Origin: a virus
IMG/VR virus record: IMGVR_UViG_3300048584_000005
Location: 1 to 49,922 of that record
Direction: 5' to 3' (one strand)
Length of the DNA: 49,922 bases
Under the pieces are notes generated by a model. It saw nothing but the letters and a program-made list of their open reading frames with translations, was not told the origin of the DNA and did not search any database. Below are positions 15,682 through 24,023 of the stretch, one piece after another. Made by a program: the position numbers and the translations under genes. Positions within the stretch are counted from its first letter, which is position 1. Each line of letters starts with the position of its first letter.

Positions 15682-17253
15682 TTAGTGTGGTTGAAGAACT
15701 TTCAGTGAGCGTGCGAAGTCAGGAGCGTTGTCAAGAACCATGTAACGAACATCATCATAGGGGTGATCTTCGGCAGTGGTATCAACGTCGTCCATGTCAT
15801 CTTCATCACGCGGGAGGATTGGCAGTGTGGTTAGAGCGGCTTCGCAGTTGTCCATGAAGTAGAGGCCTGCTCCTTCTCCATTGATAGAGTTTTCAAGCGC
15901 ATCGCGCATCAACTGAAGGCCGTTCTTGCGGGAGCCTGAACGCTTGTCAGCAGGATACCACTCAATCCCTTCCTCAAGCATCTTGCTGGCAATGCTATGT
16001 GACTCCGTTTCGTTGACTGAGTAGATCTGTCCGTCAGCAGGTCCAGGGTCTGGAGTGGTTTGGATCCATCCGTTGGCAAGATACTTCTGCTCACGTTCCT
16101 TGATGCCCTTGGCAATGTTTCGCGCTGACATCTTGATGCCTCGGTTGGTGCCGATGTCCTCAGTGCCATACCACTCGGCAAAACGAATGAGGCTCCCAGG
16201 TGGCAGGCGGAGAACGTGATTGGCACTGACCTTGACGTCCTCACCATTGCTCCTCGCCCACCATCCAACGCTGAACGGGTGTGTGCTTCCCCAGTCAAAT
16301 GAGCGTGTGATCTTCCAGTTGGCAGGCACCTTGAAGCGAGGGAGCTTCTGGTGTTGAGGACTCCACACACCCTCAAGCGCTCCACCGACGTCAATATCCC
16401 AGTCGCCTAGCAACCAAGCCTTCCTTCGGTTCGGGTCTGTGGTGTTTTCAAGCTCAAGGACATACTCAGGAGGGAGGTAGATGTTTTCCTTGTAGCTGCC
16501 GAACAGGCGGATCTTCGTGCGGGTCACGTTCTGTTTCTTCTGCGTCCTAGGGTTGAAGATTTCCTTGGTGTCACGCATCACGACTCCAGGTGCCACATCA
16601 CCGATCCGCCAGTGCTTCTTCACCCAGATGTGGCCTGGACCGTGAGGGTTTGTCGTGCTGAACGTGACTAACGGAATGTCCGGCAGAGGGTTGCTCAAAT
16701 CTGGTGAATGCAACTCAGGAATGAATGATGAGCGGTTGCAACTCTTCATCATGTCATAGAGCTCACTGGTCGGTTGCTTGGTCAGCTCATTCCATGCGAT
16801 GTATGGATACTCGTGACCGTGATAATTGTGATAGTCACTCAACCGCATCATGTGACGGAACAGCAAGGCCTCACCAGTCGGCCATTCCCATCGCAGGCCT
16901 CCACCCTGGATGAAGTTGGCACCGTCTTCAAACAGAGGAAACCAGCGGTTCGCCTTGGCAATGATGTCATCCAGGTTTTTGTATTTCCTGTCAAACACCA
17001 CACCGCGCCAGAATCGTCCATATCCTTGACCGACGAAACGGCGGAAATACATGAGTTGAGCGTCAGTCTTGCCTGGACCCCGTGTCCCCTCATAGAGGAT
17101 TTCGTTGCAAGGGCAAGACAGCACTCTGCTCTGCGATCCTGCCAATGGTTGCCACACCACTTTCGGCGGTCGCACCTGCTCTTCGCTAGGCTTGAACAGA
17201 GCGGGAAGTGCCTTTCCAATGCAGACCCCTTGATGCTGGCCGAACTGGCTCAT
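15682..17253 (-). CDS. terL: Terminase large subunit
   Basis: This 523-residue packaging ATPase-nuclease has a Walker A motif EGTRGPGKT at residues 55-63. The expected Walker B place (151-157) reads YIAWNEL, so the usual Asp before Glu is Asn155; Glu156 is kept as catalytic carboxylate. The nuclease half has acidic motifs at SFDWGSTHPFSVGWW and at HPYDDVRYMVLD near the C-terminus. ATG (17253) overlaps the end of the small terminase gene by 4 bp. Length is normal for the family. With the gp7-like and DUF4055 genes it forms a common packaging module; headful versus cohesive-end packaging cannot be read from the sequence, but a permuted contig favours headful. Confidence 0.95.
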   Translation of the reverse strand: MSQFGQHQGVCIGKALPALFKPSEEQVRPPKVVWQPLAGSQSRVLSCPCNEILYEGTRGPGKTDAQLMYFRRFVGQGYGRFWRGVVFDRKYKNLDDIIAKANRWFPLFEDGANFIQGGGLRWEWPTGEALLFRHMMRLSDYHNYHGHEYPYIAWNELTKQPTSELYDMMKSCNRSSFIPELHSPDLSNPLPDIPLVTFSTTNPHGPGHIWVKKHWRIGDVAPGVVMRDTKEIFNPRTQKKQNVTRTKIRLFGSYKENIYLPPEYVLELENTTDPNRRKAWLLGDWDIDVGGALEGVWSPQHQKLPRFKVPANWKITRSFDWGSTHPFSVGWWARSNGEDVKVSANHVLRLPPGSLIRFAEWYGTEDIGTNRGIKMSARNIAKGIKEREQKYLANGWIQTTPDPGPADGQIYSVNETESHSIASKMLEEGIEWYPADKRSGSRKNGLQLMRDALENSINGEGAGLYFMDNCEAALTTLPILPRDEDDMDDVDTTAEDHPYDDVRYMVLDNAPDFARSLKVLQPH

Positions 17254-17834
17254 AGGATTACCTCCGCTTTCAATCGTGCCTGCTCTTCGGCGGTTTCACG
17301 CTCCCAATCAGCCATGGAGCCCATCGCTGGAACAATCATCACTCCTCCGCCAGTGGCCTTCGCACCTGCTGAGATGGCCTTGATCTTATCGTCAGGCTCC
17401 ATACACATCACCTTCGCAATCTGCTTTTGAGCGTTGACCCGTGCGACGGGATTGGCCAGTGGATGGAAGTTGCTCGCATCACGATACATGAGGCTGAGGA
17501 TGTTCCCTTCACTGGCAATGTTTGATTCACGGAAATTGTGGATTATGGAGCGAATCTTGCGCTGGACAAACCAGTGCCTGAGGTATCTATTGCCAAGTGC
17601 CTCCGACTCGGCACGGTCTACACCAAGCCTCTCCATTGCTCGTCCAGGGTGGAAGTCATAGAGGTATTCGTTTGCAAACAGGGTGCCACACACCTCAGCG
17701 GTCACTTCATCTTGTGTGTCCCAGAGCATGGGATCACCGCTTGGCAGTGGCACCATCTGTGAGCCGTAGAAGCGTGAAGCCTCGTAGGTTTCAGCTTGAG
17801 CCTGCTCATCCGTTTGTGAGAAGTTCCCTTCCAT
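17250..17834 (-). CDS. terS: Terminase small subunit
   Basis: This 194-residue protein shows the small-terminase pattern at residues 46-100: LFANEYLYDFHPGRAMERLGVDRAE...LGNRYLRHWFVQRKI, which matches the helix-turn-helix region 'FVxEYLxDxNxxxAAxRxG...A...G..LLR...V...I' of TerS. It would recognise the packaging site and regulate the large subunit. The C-terminal part has a Gly-rich stretch followed by a charged helix that could contact TerL. It is the second gene of the minus-strand operon. Confidence 0.85.
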   Translation of the reverse strand: MEGNFSQTDEQAQAETYEASRFYGSQMVPLPSGDPMLWDTQDEVTAEVCGTLFANEYLYDFHPGRAMERLGVDRAESEALGNRYLRHWFVQRKIRSIIHNFRESNIASEGNILSLMYRDASNFHPLANPVARVNAQKQIAKVMCMEPDDKIKAISAGAKATGGGVMIVPAMGSMADWERETAEEQARLKAEVIL

Positions 17835-17838
17835 GGCC

Positions 17839-18141
17839 TCAACTGTCCATCAATGCGTCTTCAAAAATCTCATCCAGCTTGACACGGGATTCCTCACTGT
17901 GATAGTGCATGGAGAACATCGCCTCCAGGTATGCACACATCGAGATTCCACGTGAAGCACTTTCCAGCTTCAAGGCGGCGGATACCGCATTGTTCAAGCG
18001 GAAGTTGCTCAACGACCTGTTCGATTGGCCTTTGCTTGTGAGCAGGTAGCGATGAGGACCACGATTGCGGACCGTTAGCAAATCCTTCGGCAGCGGGACG
18101 GGCAATCGCTCAGTTTGCACAAAGTCGGTTAGATGGTTCAT
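17839..18141 (-). CDS. Putative ribbon-helix-helix regulator
   Basis: This 100-residue first gene of the structural operon has a centre (about residues 45-80) that reads like a ribbon-helix-helix protein: a beta stretch SNFRLNNAV, a helix AALKLESASRGIS, then CAYLEAMFSMHYH. Such small proteins often bind operators or packaging sites. It is encoded next to the divergent control region, so autoregulation or packaging-site binding are both possible. It has no close family I recognise. The C-terminus is acidic. It ends 5 bp before the TerS gene start. Confidence 0.6.
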   Translation of the reverse strand: MNHLTDFVQTERLPVPLPKDLLTVRNRGPHRYLLTSKGQSNRSLSNFRLNNAVSAALKLESASRGISMCAYLEAMFSMHYHSEESRVKLDEIFEDALMDS

Positions 18142-18176
18142 TTGGATGGAGTAGTTAGAGGGAGTTTAGAGCCTTA

Positions 18177-18204
18177 GATCTACACAAGCCTGAAAGATTG
18201 TAAA
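18177..18204 (-). promoter_or_regulatory. Candidate promoter for structural operon
   Basis: On the minus strand TTTACA (18204-18199) is followed after 16 bases by TAGATC (18182-18177), weakly sigma70-like, about 36 bases upstream of the first structural gene. The -10 match is poor, so this is tentative. Confidence 0.3.
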
Positions 18205-18605
18205 TCACAACCTTGACCAGACTCTATCATCAAGTTTCCAGAAATTGCGTAGCAGTTGAGTCCCATCTTAAATCACGAGACCATCGCCTTCCGGCGGTTC
18301 ACAATCTTCAATGCAAAATCATCCTCCAAACTGCCAATCCCAACAAATCGCGCTCGCACTCGCTGACACCCCCTATTGCTTTTCCTACTTTTTTTATTCT
18401 TTTTTTATGAATTATTTTTTGAAAAAAGAAATAGCATCAAAAGCGAGGCAGCGTGGCACGCACCAATCCAAAAACCACTCAAAACAAAGGATATTGAAAA
18501 ACTGTGTTGACAATCACACTCTGTTTGCTTTCCTTTATTTTAAGTCATTTGATTAAGAATCCCGTTCCAACTTGTGGTGAAGAATATCGTTTGATAACAA
18601 TAGAG

Positions 18606-18660
18606 TAATCAAAGTGATAACAATGGCAGATGCGTTGAAGTGGCGTTATCACTTTGATTA
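18606..18660. repeat. 16-bp perfect inverted repeat (operator-like)
   Basis: TAATCAAAGTGATAAC (18606-18621) and its exact reverse complement (18645-18660) are separated by 23 bases. A further direct copy of the core TTGATAACAAT-like sequence lies just upstream at about 18591-18601, so TGATAAC occurs three times. The element ends 26 bases before a TTTACA hexamer and 62 bases before the primase start. A repressor operator, origin iteron set or RNA hairpin would all fit. Confidence 0.75.
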
Positions 18661-18722
18661 TTTGATAGAGCTCTTCTCAATTCTGCTTTACAAGGTTTCG
18701 TGACACCGCTTGTCTTCTGGCC

Positions 18723-21365
18723 ATGTCATCCAAGGCACTTTATTTCGGCGGCAGTGGCACGGACCTTTCTTCGGTTCGGGCCTTGCGGCACAAAAACTTC
18801 CAAGAGCTGGTTGAGCAGACTCTCAACATCGCCGTCACTTTGAACGTGACTCGTGAGGAGTTCCATGCGATGCCGAAGGCGCGACGTGACAAGGCGAAAC
18901 GGTGCATCTACTTGGTGCCAGCCTGCTTCACCCAGAACGAATCCAGGCGGTTGACGGAAAACGTGACGCACTGCAATCTCATCTTCCTGGACATTGACGA
19001 CAGCTCCGCTGCCATGCCATACTTCAACGCTCCAGAAACTCTGCTGGACCAGCTCATGCCATTTGATTTCGCAGTCTATACCACTGCGAGTTCCACACCG
19101 GAAAAGCCACGGCTCCGCATCGTGGTGTCTGCGGACAACCTGCTCCTCAAGCACTATCCGCGAGCCGTTCGCAAGGTTGCACGCCTCATCGGCCTCAGTC
19201 ACATCACGCCGGAATCGTTCGTCCCGGTCCAGCCTATGTATCTTCCCACGCTGTTCAAGGACGACGGCGAGGACATGCACCCGCTGTTGATCTACTCTTA
19301 CCATGGCCGAGCCATGAACCAGAAGGACGTCCCCATCAACGAGAAGGAAGAGGACGACGATGAAGACCTGCTTGACACCACCAAGCGCAAGGTGAACGCT
19401 GGACGCAAGGAGAACGTGACAGGTGACGCTCTTGACTACTTGAGGCCGAACGTGCCGGAGGTCACACTTGAAATCGTTGCCGAAGCGATGGACCACCTGG
19501 ACCCGGACATGTCCTACGCTGAATGGCTTGAGGTGGCAGCGGCACTGAGGCACCAATTCCACGGCACTGATGATGCTGAGCTGGCATACAAGCTCTTTGA
19601 CGAGTGGAGTGCCAAGGGAACCAAGTATGCGGGAAACAAGGACACTCAAGCCAAGTGGACCAGCCTCAGGCCACACCCTGTCAACCGTGTCCCCATCACC
19701 ATCCGCTCGCTACTGCTGAAGGCCACGCAAGGAGGCTGGAGCAATACCACTGTGAAGGACAGGGTGTTCCAAGGAGTGGTTCGGTGGATGGTTGATCCCG
19801 ATAGAAGCGCGAGCCAGTTGCTCAGTGAAGGGTTGGGACGCATCCTCGCCGCTCCACTGCTATCCCAGGCTGAGGAGGAGAGCCTGCTTCACCAGATCAG
19901 CGACCAGTGCCGCAAGCGGTTCGGCATGAAGATCAGCATCAGCTCGCTTCGCAAGGACATGGCTGAACTTCGCATTGAAATGAAGGAAACCATGGCCAAG
20001 AAGAAGCCGAAGACGATACCTTCATGGGCGAAGGGATTGTGCTACGTCGGCGCGACCAACCAGTTCTATCGTCAGTCCACTCGTGAGCGGTTTGACCCTG
20101 GAGCGTTGAACATCTACTACTCAAGGAAACTGCTACCAACTGAGGAAGAGCTGAAGGAGATGGGTCCGGCGGCACGACCTGACAAGCCATTGATCCAGCC
20201 TGTTGAATACCTCATGAACAGCGTGCAGATCCCGACGGTCTATGATTTCGTGTATGACCCCCGATTTCCCAATGACACGTTCCTCCATGCGGATGGCAAG
20301 CCGTTCGTCAACCTCTATGTTCCAAACCACCCTGAGCCGGACAAGACTCAAGCCGCGTATGCTGGCAAGATCTTCATGACTCACTTGAGACACCTCATCG
20401 CCGAGGAGGAGTATCGCCGAACGGTCGTTGACTTCCTCGCTCACGTTGTCCAGTTCCCAGGCAAGAAGATTCGGTGGGCGATACTGCTCCAGGGTGTGGA
20501 GGGTTGCGGAAAGACCTTCCTCGCCAAGGCCATGGACGCCGTCCTCGGCCGTGGTCACGTTCGCAACGTGGATGCCTCAGCACTCAACAGTTCTTGGAAT
20601 GATTGGGCGTATGGAGCACAGATGGTCGTCCTTGAAGAGGTTCGCGTTGTCGGTCATAGCAGGCATGATGTCATGAACGTGCTGAAGCCGCTGATTTCAA
20701 ACGACTACATCAACGTCAACCAGCGGCATCGTGACAGCCGACAGACTGACAATACGGTCAACTATCTGCTATTCACCAACCACCATGACAGCATCGTTGT
20801 GACTCACGGTGACCGCCGATACTACGTCCTAAAGAGTGCCATGCAATCCAAGGAAGATGTCGCCAAGCTCGGAGGTGACTACTTCACTGACCTGTTCAAC
20901 ATGCTCAACACTCACGCCGCTGGCCTTCGCGCCTTCCTGGAAGACTGGCTCATCAGCACAGACTTCCAGGCCAGTGGCCACGCTCCAAGAACCAAGTATC
21001 TCTACGAACTGCTCCACGACACGGCGAATGAAAACGTGCAAGCCGTTCGCGAAGCCATTGTGGAAAACCCCTCGGCGCTCATCAGCCACGATCTTATCGG
21101 CACTGGCACGCTCCTCAGCTATCTTGAGGCGAGCCCTCATGCCTATGTCCGCAACCTGAACGGCATGATGCTGGCGAGTATCCTGCGCGACGAGGGTTAT
21201 CGCAAGATGGGACGCTTCAATGTCGGGCCTGAAAAGGAGCGCGAACAGCTATGGTGTCGCCTCGGCACACCCATCTTCTCGAGCAAGCATCTCGTTGAAG
21301 AGGTGACACGACGCATCAAGGCCAGGAATGAAATCGGCATTGAGACATGGAGCCTTCTAGACTAA
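18723..21365 (+). CDS. Primase-helicase (AEP-like primase, PriCT-like, VirE/SF3-like helicase)
   Basis: This 880-residue protein opens the replication block. The N-terminal domain looks like an archaeo-eukaryotic-type primase: FLDIDD (Asp90 and Asp92) and YTTASSTPEKPRLRIVVS (119-136). Residues about 245-335 match a PriCT_2-like domain (LEIVAEAMDHLDPDMSYAEWLEVAAAL... and GNKDTQAKWTSL). The C-terminal ATPase has Walker A GVEGCGKT (about 590-597), Walker B-like MVVLEEV and a sensor-like LLFTNH. It would synthesise primers and unwind the phage DNA for the PolA enzyme encoded downstream. The start codon follows the intergenic TTTACA by 31 bases with no Shine-Dalgarno. Similar primase-helicases accompany DUF2800/DUF2815/PolA cassettes in many phages. 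Confidence 0.88.
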   Translation: MSSKALYFGGSGTDLSSVRALRHKNFQELVEQTLNIAVTLNVTREEFHAMPKARRDKAKRCIYLVPACFTQNESRRLTENVTHCNLIFLDIDDSSAAMPYFNAPETLLDQLMPFDFAVYTTASSTPEKPRLRIVVSADNLLLKHYPRAVRKVARLIGLSHITPESFVPVQPMYLPTLFKDDGEDMHPLLIYSYHGRAMNQKDVPINEKEEDDDEDLLDTTKRKVNAGRKENVTGDALDYLRPNVPEVTLEIVAEAMDHLDPDMSYAEWLEVAAALRHQFHGTDDAELAYKLFDEWSAKGTKYAGNKDTQAKWTSLRPHPVNRVPITIRSLLLKATQGGWSNTTVKDRVFQGVVRWMVDPDRSASQLLSEGLGRILAAPLLSQAEEESLLHQISDQCRKRFGMKISISSLRKDMAELRIEMKETMAKKKPKTIPSWAKGLCYVGATNQFYRQSTRERFDPGALNIYYSRKLLPTEEELKEMGPAARPDKPLIQPVEYLMNSVQIPTVYDFVYDPRFPNDTFLHADGKPFVNLYVPNHPEPDKTQAAYAGKIFMTHLRHLIAEEEYRRTVVDFLAHVVQFPGKKIRWAILLQGVEGCGKTFLAKAMDAVLGRGHVRNVDASALNSSWNDWAYGAQMVVLEEVRVVGHSRHDVMNVLKPLISNDYINVNQRHRDSRQTDNTVNYLLFTNHHDSIVVTHGDRRYYVLKSAMQSKEDVAKLGGDYFTDLFNMLNTHAAGLRAFLEDWLISTDFQASGHAPRTKYLYELLHDTANENVQAVREAIVENPSALISHDLIGTGTLLSYLEASPHAYVRNLNGMMLASILRDEGYRKMGRFNVGPEKEREQLWCRLGTPIFSSKHLVEEVTRRIKARNEIGIETWSLLD

Positions 21366-21377
21366 CCACACACCACC

Positions 21378-21515
21378 ATGACTTTCAAGCAACTTCTACG
21401 CGTGATGCTTTGCTCCGTAGGTATGCACTTCTATCCAAGAAGTATCCACCGATTCGGTGATAGATGTGCCTTCTGCCGCCATGAACTCAAACCGAAAAGA
21501 AACACACCACCATGA
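21378..21515 (+). CDS. 45-residue protein with CxxC
   Basis: A short gene fits between the primase and Nudix genes. ATG at 21378 sits behind CTAACCACACACCACC, the same A/C-rich leader style as neighbouring genes, and the stop codon overlaps the next start as ATGA (21512-21515). The product is basic and contains CAFCRHE, a possible half zinc site. No family is recognised. The leader and coupling make it likely to be translated. Confidence 0.6.
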   Translation: MTFKQLLRVMLCSVGMHFYPRSIHRFGDRCAFCRHELKPKRNTPP

Positions 21516-22744
21516 AAAAGAAAGACCTGAAGAAACTACGCATCGCGGCCGGACCAGCCTCGGCCATGTTCGCAAACCACTCCACGGCTGAAATCGCCGC
21601 TGAAATAGAAAGGCGCAAGAAGGCGCAAGAATCTCCCCAAACAAACAAGACAATGAACAAACTGCAAACCACGTTGGACGAGGCCGTCAAGGCACTCGCG
21701 ATTGACACTAGATTCCCCCTGCCTCAACGGCTTGAAATGATTGGTGCCATGAGTGCCATGCAAGAAGGCTTCAAGGAGTCCTTGAAACTGCCAGAGGGTG
21801 ATCCAGGCAAACTCACACCGGAACAGCTTGACCTCATGGCGGAAGACTATGAGGCCATCAAGGCGATCATGATGCGTCGTGAGCCACAAGTCAGCATCGG
21901 CACTCTCGCGCTCTGCATGACACTCTATGGACTTGAGCTGGCATACTCAGCAGTTGAAGAAGGTGCTGACCCTGACGAGCTTGAAACCATACTTGACAAC
22001 ATCATGCCGGGACAGCCATCCACTGACAGTGGTGAGCGCGTTCTGGTTGCGACGGTGCCTTGGCTGGCTCACGTGTTCGGCGGTGCCAGCCTGCCACAAG
22101 GCTTCATCAATGGAAGTGAAACCACGCTTGCGGGTGTGCTTGAAGAAAGCCACTTCCAACCGCGTGCCAAGATGGAGACGGACACCTTCTACAAACAGTT
22201 GATCCCGTATTGCATTGTCCTTGACGAGCACAATCAAGTCCTCACTTACACCAGAGGCAAGGCTGGCCAAGAAGACAGGCTCCATGACAAGCTCTCGATG
22301 GCCTTCGGTGGCCACGTGAACCCGCTTGACAGCATTGACCCGGAGTTCAACACGCTCAACATCGTCCATTCATGCGTTCGCCGTGAGGTTGAAGAGGAGT
22401 TAGGGTTGAACATACTTGAGCATCCAATCAAACCTGTCTTCGCAGGTTTCGTCAACAATGATGCCGACGCGGTTGGTGCCGTCCACCTGGGATTGGTCTA
22501 TCTCATCCGCATTCGCAACGAGTGGGTTGATCTGGCCAAGGTTGAGCAGGCTGTCGTCCGTCCCCGCTGGAGGCCAGTGTCACACCTGCTCCCGGGTGGC
22601 TTGGCTGTCACCTTTGTCAACGATGGAGCCGGCGATGAAGGCCAGAACACGAGCCGACTTGAGGAGTGGTCACGCCTGATTGTTGAGCCGCTGTTCGGCA
22701 CCCGCAAGCGTGCCATTGACGATGGAGTTTTCCCGCAAGACTGA
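21512..22744 (+). CDS. Nudix hydrolase with long N-terminal extension
   Basis: This 410-residue protein has a Nudix domain in its second half: YKQLIPYCIVLDE, then GGHVNP at about 266 and RREVEEELGL at about 290, which fits the REUXEEXGU core. The spacing between the Gly and the REV core is about ten residues longer than usual and the first Glu of the box is replaced by Asp or displaced. The N-terminal 200 residues are helical and unrelated to Nudix enzymes that I know. Substrates could be modified nucleotides, ADP-ribose-like compounds or capped RNA. Its position next to the primase and in a genome with a base-modification operon makes nucleotide-pool control plausible. Confidence 0.75.
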   Translation: MKKKDLKKLRIAAGPASAMFANHSTAEIAAEIERRKKAQESPQTNKTMNKLQTTLDEAVKALAIDTRFPLPQRLEMIGAMSAMQEGFKESLKLPEGDPGKLTPEQLDLMAEDYEAIKAIMMRREPQVSIGTLALCMTLYGLELAYSAVEEGADPDELETILDNIMPGQPSTDSGERVLVATVPWLAHVFGGASLPQGFINGSETTLAGVLEESHFQPRAKMETDTFYKQLIPYCIVLDEHNQVLTYTRGKAGQEDRLHDKLSMAFGGHVNPLDSIDPEFNTLNIVHSCVRREVEEELGLNILEHPIKPVFAGFVNNDADAVGAVHLGLVYLIRIRNEWVDLAKVEQAVVRPRWRPVSHLLPGGLAVTFVNDGAGDEGQNTSRLEEWSRLIVEPLFGTRKRAIDDGVFPQD

Positions 22745-22756
22745 TATTTCCCACTG

Positions 22757-22780
22757 AACCAACAAACCAACAAACCAACA
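22757..22780 (+). repeat. Triple AACCAACA direct repeat in leader
   Basis: Three perfect tandem copies of AACCAACA lie 10 bases before the ATG at 22791, in place of a Shine-Dalgarno. It is an extreme form of the A/C-rich leaders used across this genome. Confidence 0.8.
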
Positions 22781-22790
22781 AACTGAAACA

Positions 22791-23576
22791 ATGAAAACAA
22801 GCGATGAAGACATGCTAGGCGGAACCACTGAAGAAGAAGCCATGCTCGGCACGGCTCCACCCGCCAAGCCACAAGCCAAGCCGACAAGCGTCAAGAAGAA
22901 AATTGAAGCCAAGGCCAAGAAGAAAGAAGCTGCGAAACAGAAAGAGGACAGCAAGAATCTACCGCGCCTCAGCAATCCGGTGAAATCCACAGAGCCTGCC
23001 AAGGCGGCGAAGAAGGTGGCCAAGCCTGCCAAGGCTGAAAAGCCTGCGGAGCCTGCCACATCGGCCAAGAGCCGGACCGTTCGTCCCCCCGCTGGTCCAG
23101 GTGTGAATATCAAACCGATGTTGACAAACAAACAGGTCACCGTCATCAGCACTCTGCTAGGATCTGGTCCATTCACGGCTGAATCCTTGAGTGAGGTTGT
23201 CATTGGCAAGGATGGCAACAAACAGACGTTCCAGAAAACCACCCTTGGACCGCTCATCAAGGATGGCATCGTCACCAAGAATGAAGAAGCCAAGCCGATG
23301 ACCTACTCGTTGAACACGAAAGCCACTGGCAAGTCACCCGAAATCGTGACCGTGCTCAAGCATGTCCCGACTGATCCTGCTACTGCGATCACCGTAGGTT
23401 TCCTCGGTGGCTTGGTCTGGGGGAACTCTGTGCCTAACGGGAAGCGTGATCTGTGGATCAATGTCCGTTTCGGTCGTGCCGCCGGAGCCGTGCTCAAGCG
23501 ATTGGTGGCCATTGGCGCGGTCGGCATCAAGCAGGCCAATGACCGCAAGCCGAAACACTACTACCGCAACGCGTGA
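22791..23576 (+). CDS. Lys/Ala/Pro-rich tail plus winged-helix-like protein
   Basis: This is a 261-residue protein. Residues about 20-105 are low-complexity and rich in Lys, Ala and Pro (histone H1-like). The C-terminal part (about 110-261) looks like two small helical-wing units: MLTNKQVTVISTLLGSGPFTAESLSEVV...LGPLIKDGIVTK, then a second unit ending LKRLVAIGAVGIKQ. This suggests a DNA-binding protein with a flexible, nucleic-acid-coating tail. A terminator-like hairpin follows at 23607-23644, so this gene ends the primase-Nudix transcription unit. Function is unknown; chromatin-like compaction or transcription control are possibilities. Confidence 0.65.
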   Translation: MKTSDEDMLGGTTEEEAMLGTAPPAKPQAKPTSVKKKIEAKAKKKEAAKQKEDSKNLPRLSNPVKSTEPAKAAKKVAKPAKAEKPAEPATSAKSRTVRPPAGPGVNIKPMLTNKQVTVISTLLGSGPFTAESLSEVVIGKDGNKQTFQKTTLGPLIKDGIVTKNEEAKPMTYSLNTKATGKSPEIVTVLKHVPTDPATAITVGFLGGLVWGNSVPNGKRDLWINVRFGRAAGAVLKRLVAIGAVGIKQANDRKPKHYYRNA

Positions 23577-23606
23577 AAACAGGTGGCCAGTGGTCACAAA
23601 GTCGTC

Positions 23607-23644
23607 AAAACAGGTCGGGCCTTGGCGGGTCCGGCCTGTTTTTT
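23607..23644 (+). terminator. Rho-independent terminator
   Basis: AAAACAGGTCGGGCC pairs with GGTCCGGCCTGTTTT (two G-U pairs) across a short TTGGC loop region and ends in a run of six T. It lies about 30 bases after the stop of the 22791-23576 gene and before the next promoter-like cassette. Confidence 0.85.
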
Positions 23645-23647
23645 CAG

Positions 23648-23773
23648 AACTTTCTTTCCTACTGCTTCCGTTGAATAGCGATCAAAAACCAATTTAGTTT
23701 CGCAAAGTGCTTTACAATCAATCAAGGTTTTTGGCATTCTAATCACGTTGCCAGTCGGCACCGCTACCACACC
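23648..23773 (+). promoter_or_regulatory. Composite promoter/leader cassette, copy 1
   Basis: Three blocks are shared with 27203-27325: 23648-23687 (40 bases, identical), 23696-23716 (ends GTGCTTTACA) and 23742-23773 (ATCACGTTGCCAGTCGGCAC onward). TTTACA (23711-23716) and CATTCT (23735-23740) are spaced 18 bases, sigma70-like. It follows the terminator and precedes the first of the small accessory genes. The spacer sequence is not conserved between copies while the blocks are, as expected for a promoter with a common 5' leader. Confidence 0.65.
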
Positions 23774-23779
23774 ACGACC

Positions 23780-23986
23780 ATGACAGCCACCATCTACCAC
23801 TTCACCGTCCGCCGCTCAGGCCTCACCACCCTGTCGCAGTTTGAAAACACCACCAACGGCAAGACCTCCCGTTTGGAAAGCTTCAAAATGACCGACGCTG
23901 AGTTTGCCGATTGGCTGGCACACACCCGCTCCAATGGCCACAAGGTTGACGTCAAGGTCAATGGCCAGCCTGCTTTCCTTGCTTGA
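23780..23986 (+). CDS. Small protein of unknown function
   Basis: This 68-residue protein starts right after a partial A/C-rich leader. It is the first gene after the promoter cassette. It looks like a small alpha/beta protein (MTATIYHFTVRRSGLTTLSQF; later TDAEFADWLAHTRSNGHKVDVKV). No family is recognised. Early promoter position and small size are typical of phage host-takeover or anti-defence genes, but this is inference. Confidence 0.6.
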   Translation: MTATIYHFTVRRSGLTTLSQFENTTNGKTSRLESFKMTDAEFADWLAHTRSNGHKVDVKVNGQPAFLA

Positions 23987-24023
23987 AACTACCACACACC
24001 ACCAACCACACCACACCACGACA

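Larger units (their letters stand above)
18142..18722. other. Divergent AT-rich control region (no genes)
   Basis: This 581-base stretch separates the two divergent transcription blocks. I see no convincing gene; the open frames in 18213-18556 lack A/C-rich leaders and have no gene-like composition. About 18370-18560 is rich in A/T with long T and A tracts, as in phage origins or promoter regions. It also carries the inverted repeat at 18606-18660 and promoter-like hexamers. A replication origin here is an inference only. Confidence 0.6.

Noticed and set aside
18213-18556. Two plus-strand open frames of 65 and 81 codons in the control region
   Set aside because: They lie in A/T-tract sequence, lack A/C-rich leaders, have biased non-protein-like composition and overlap each other.
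18726-19676. A long minus-strand frame (316 codons) inside the primase gene
   Set aside because: It is a shadow of the primase-helicase coding sequence; minus-strand frames opposite other genes (33259-34245, 37182-38045, 38195-39067, 38824-39867) look the same and have no leaders or recognisable domains.
22085-22744. An NADAR or thymidylate-type modification enzyme in the Nudix gene region
   Set aside because: The only clear motif is the Nudix box; nothing else supports another enzyme class.
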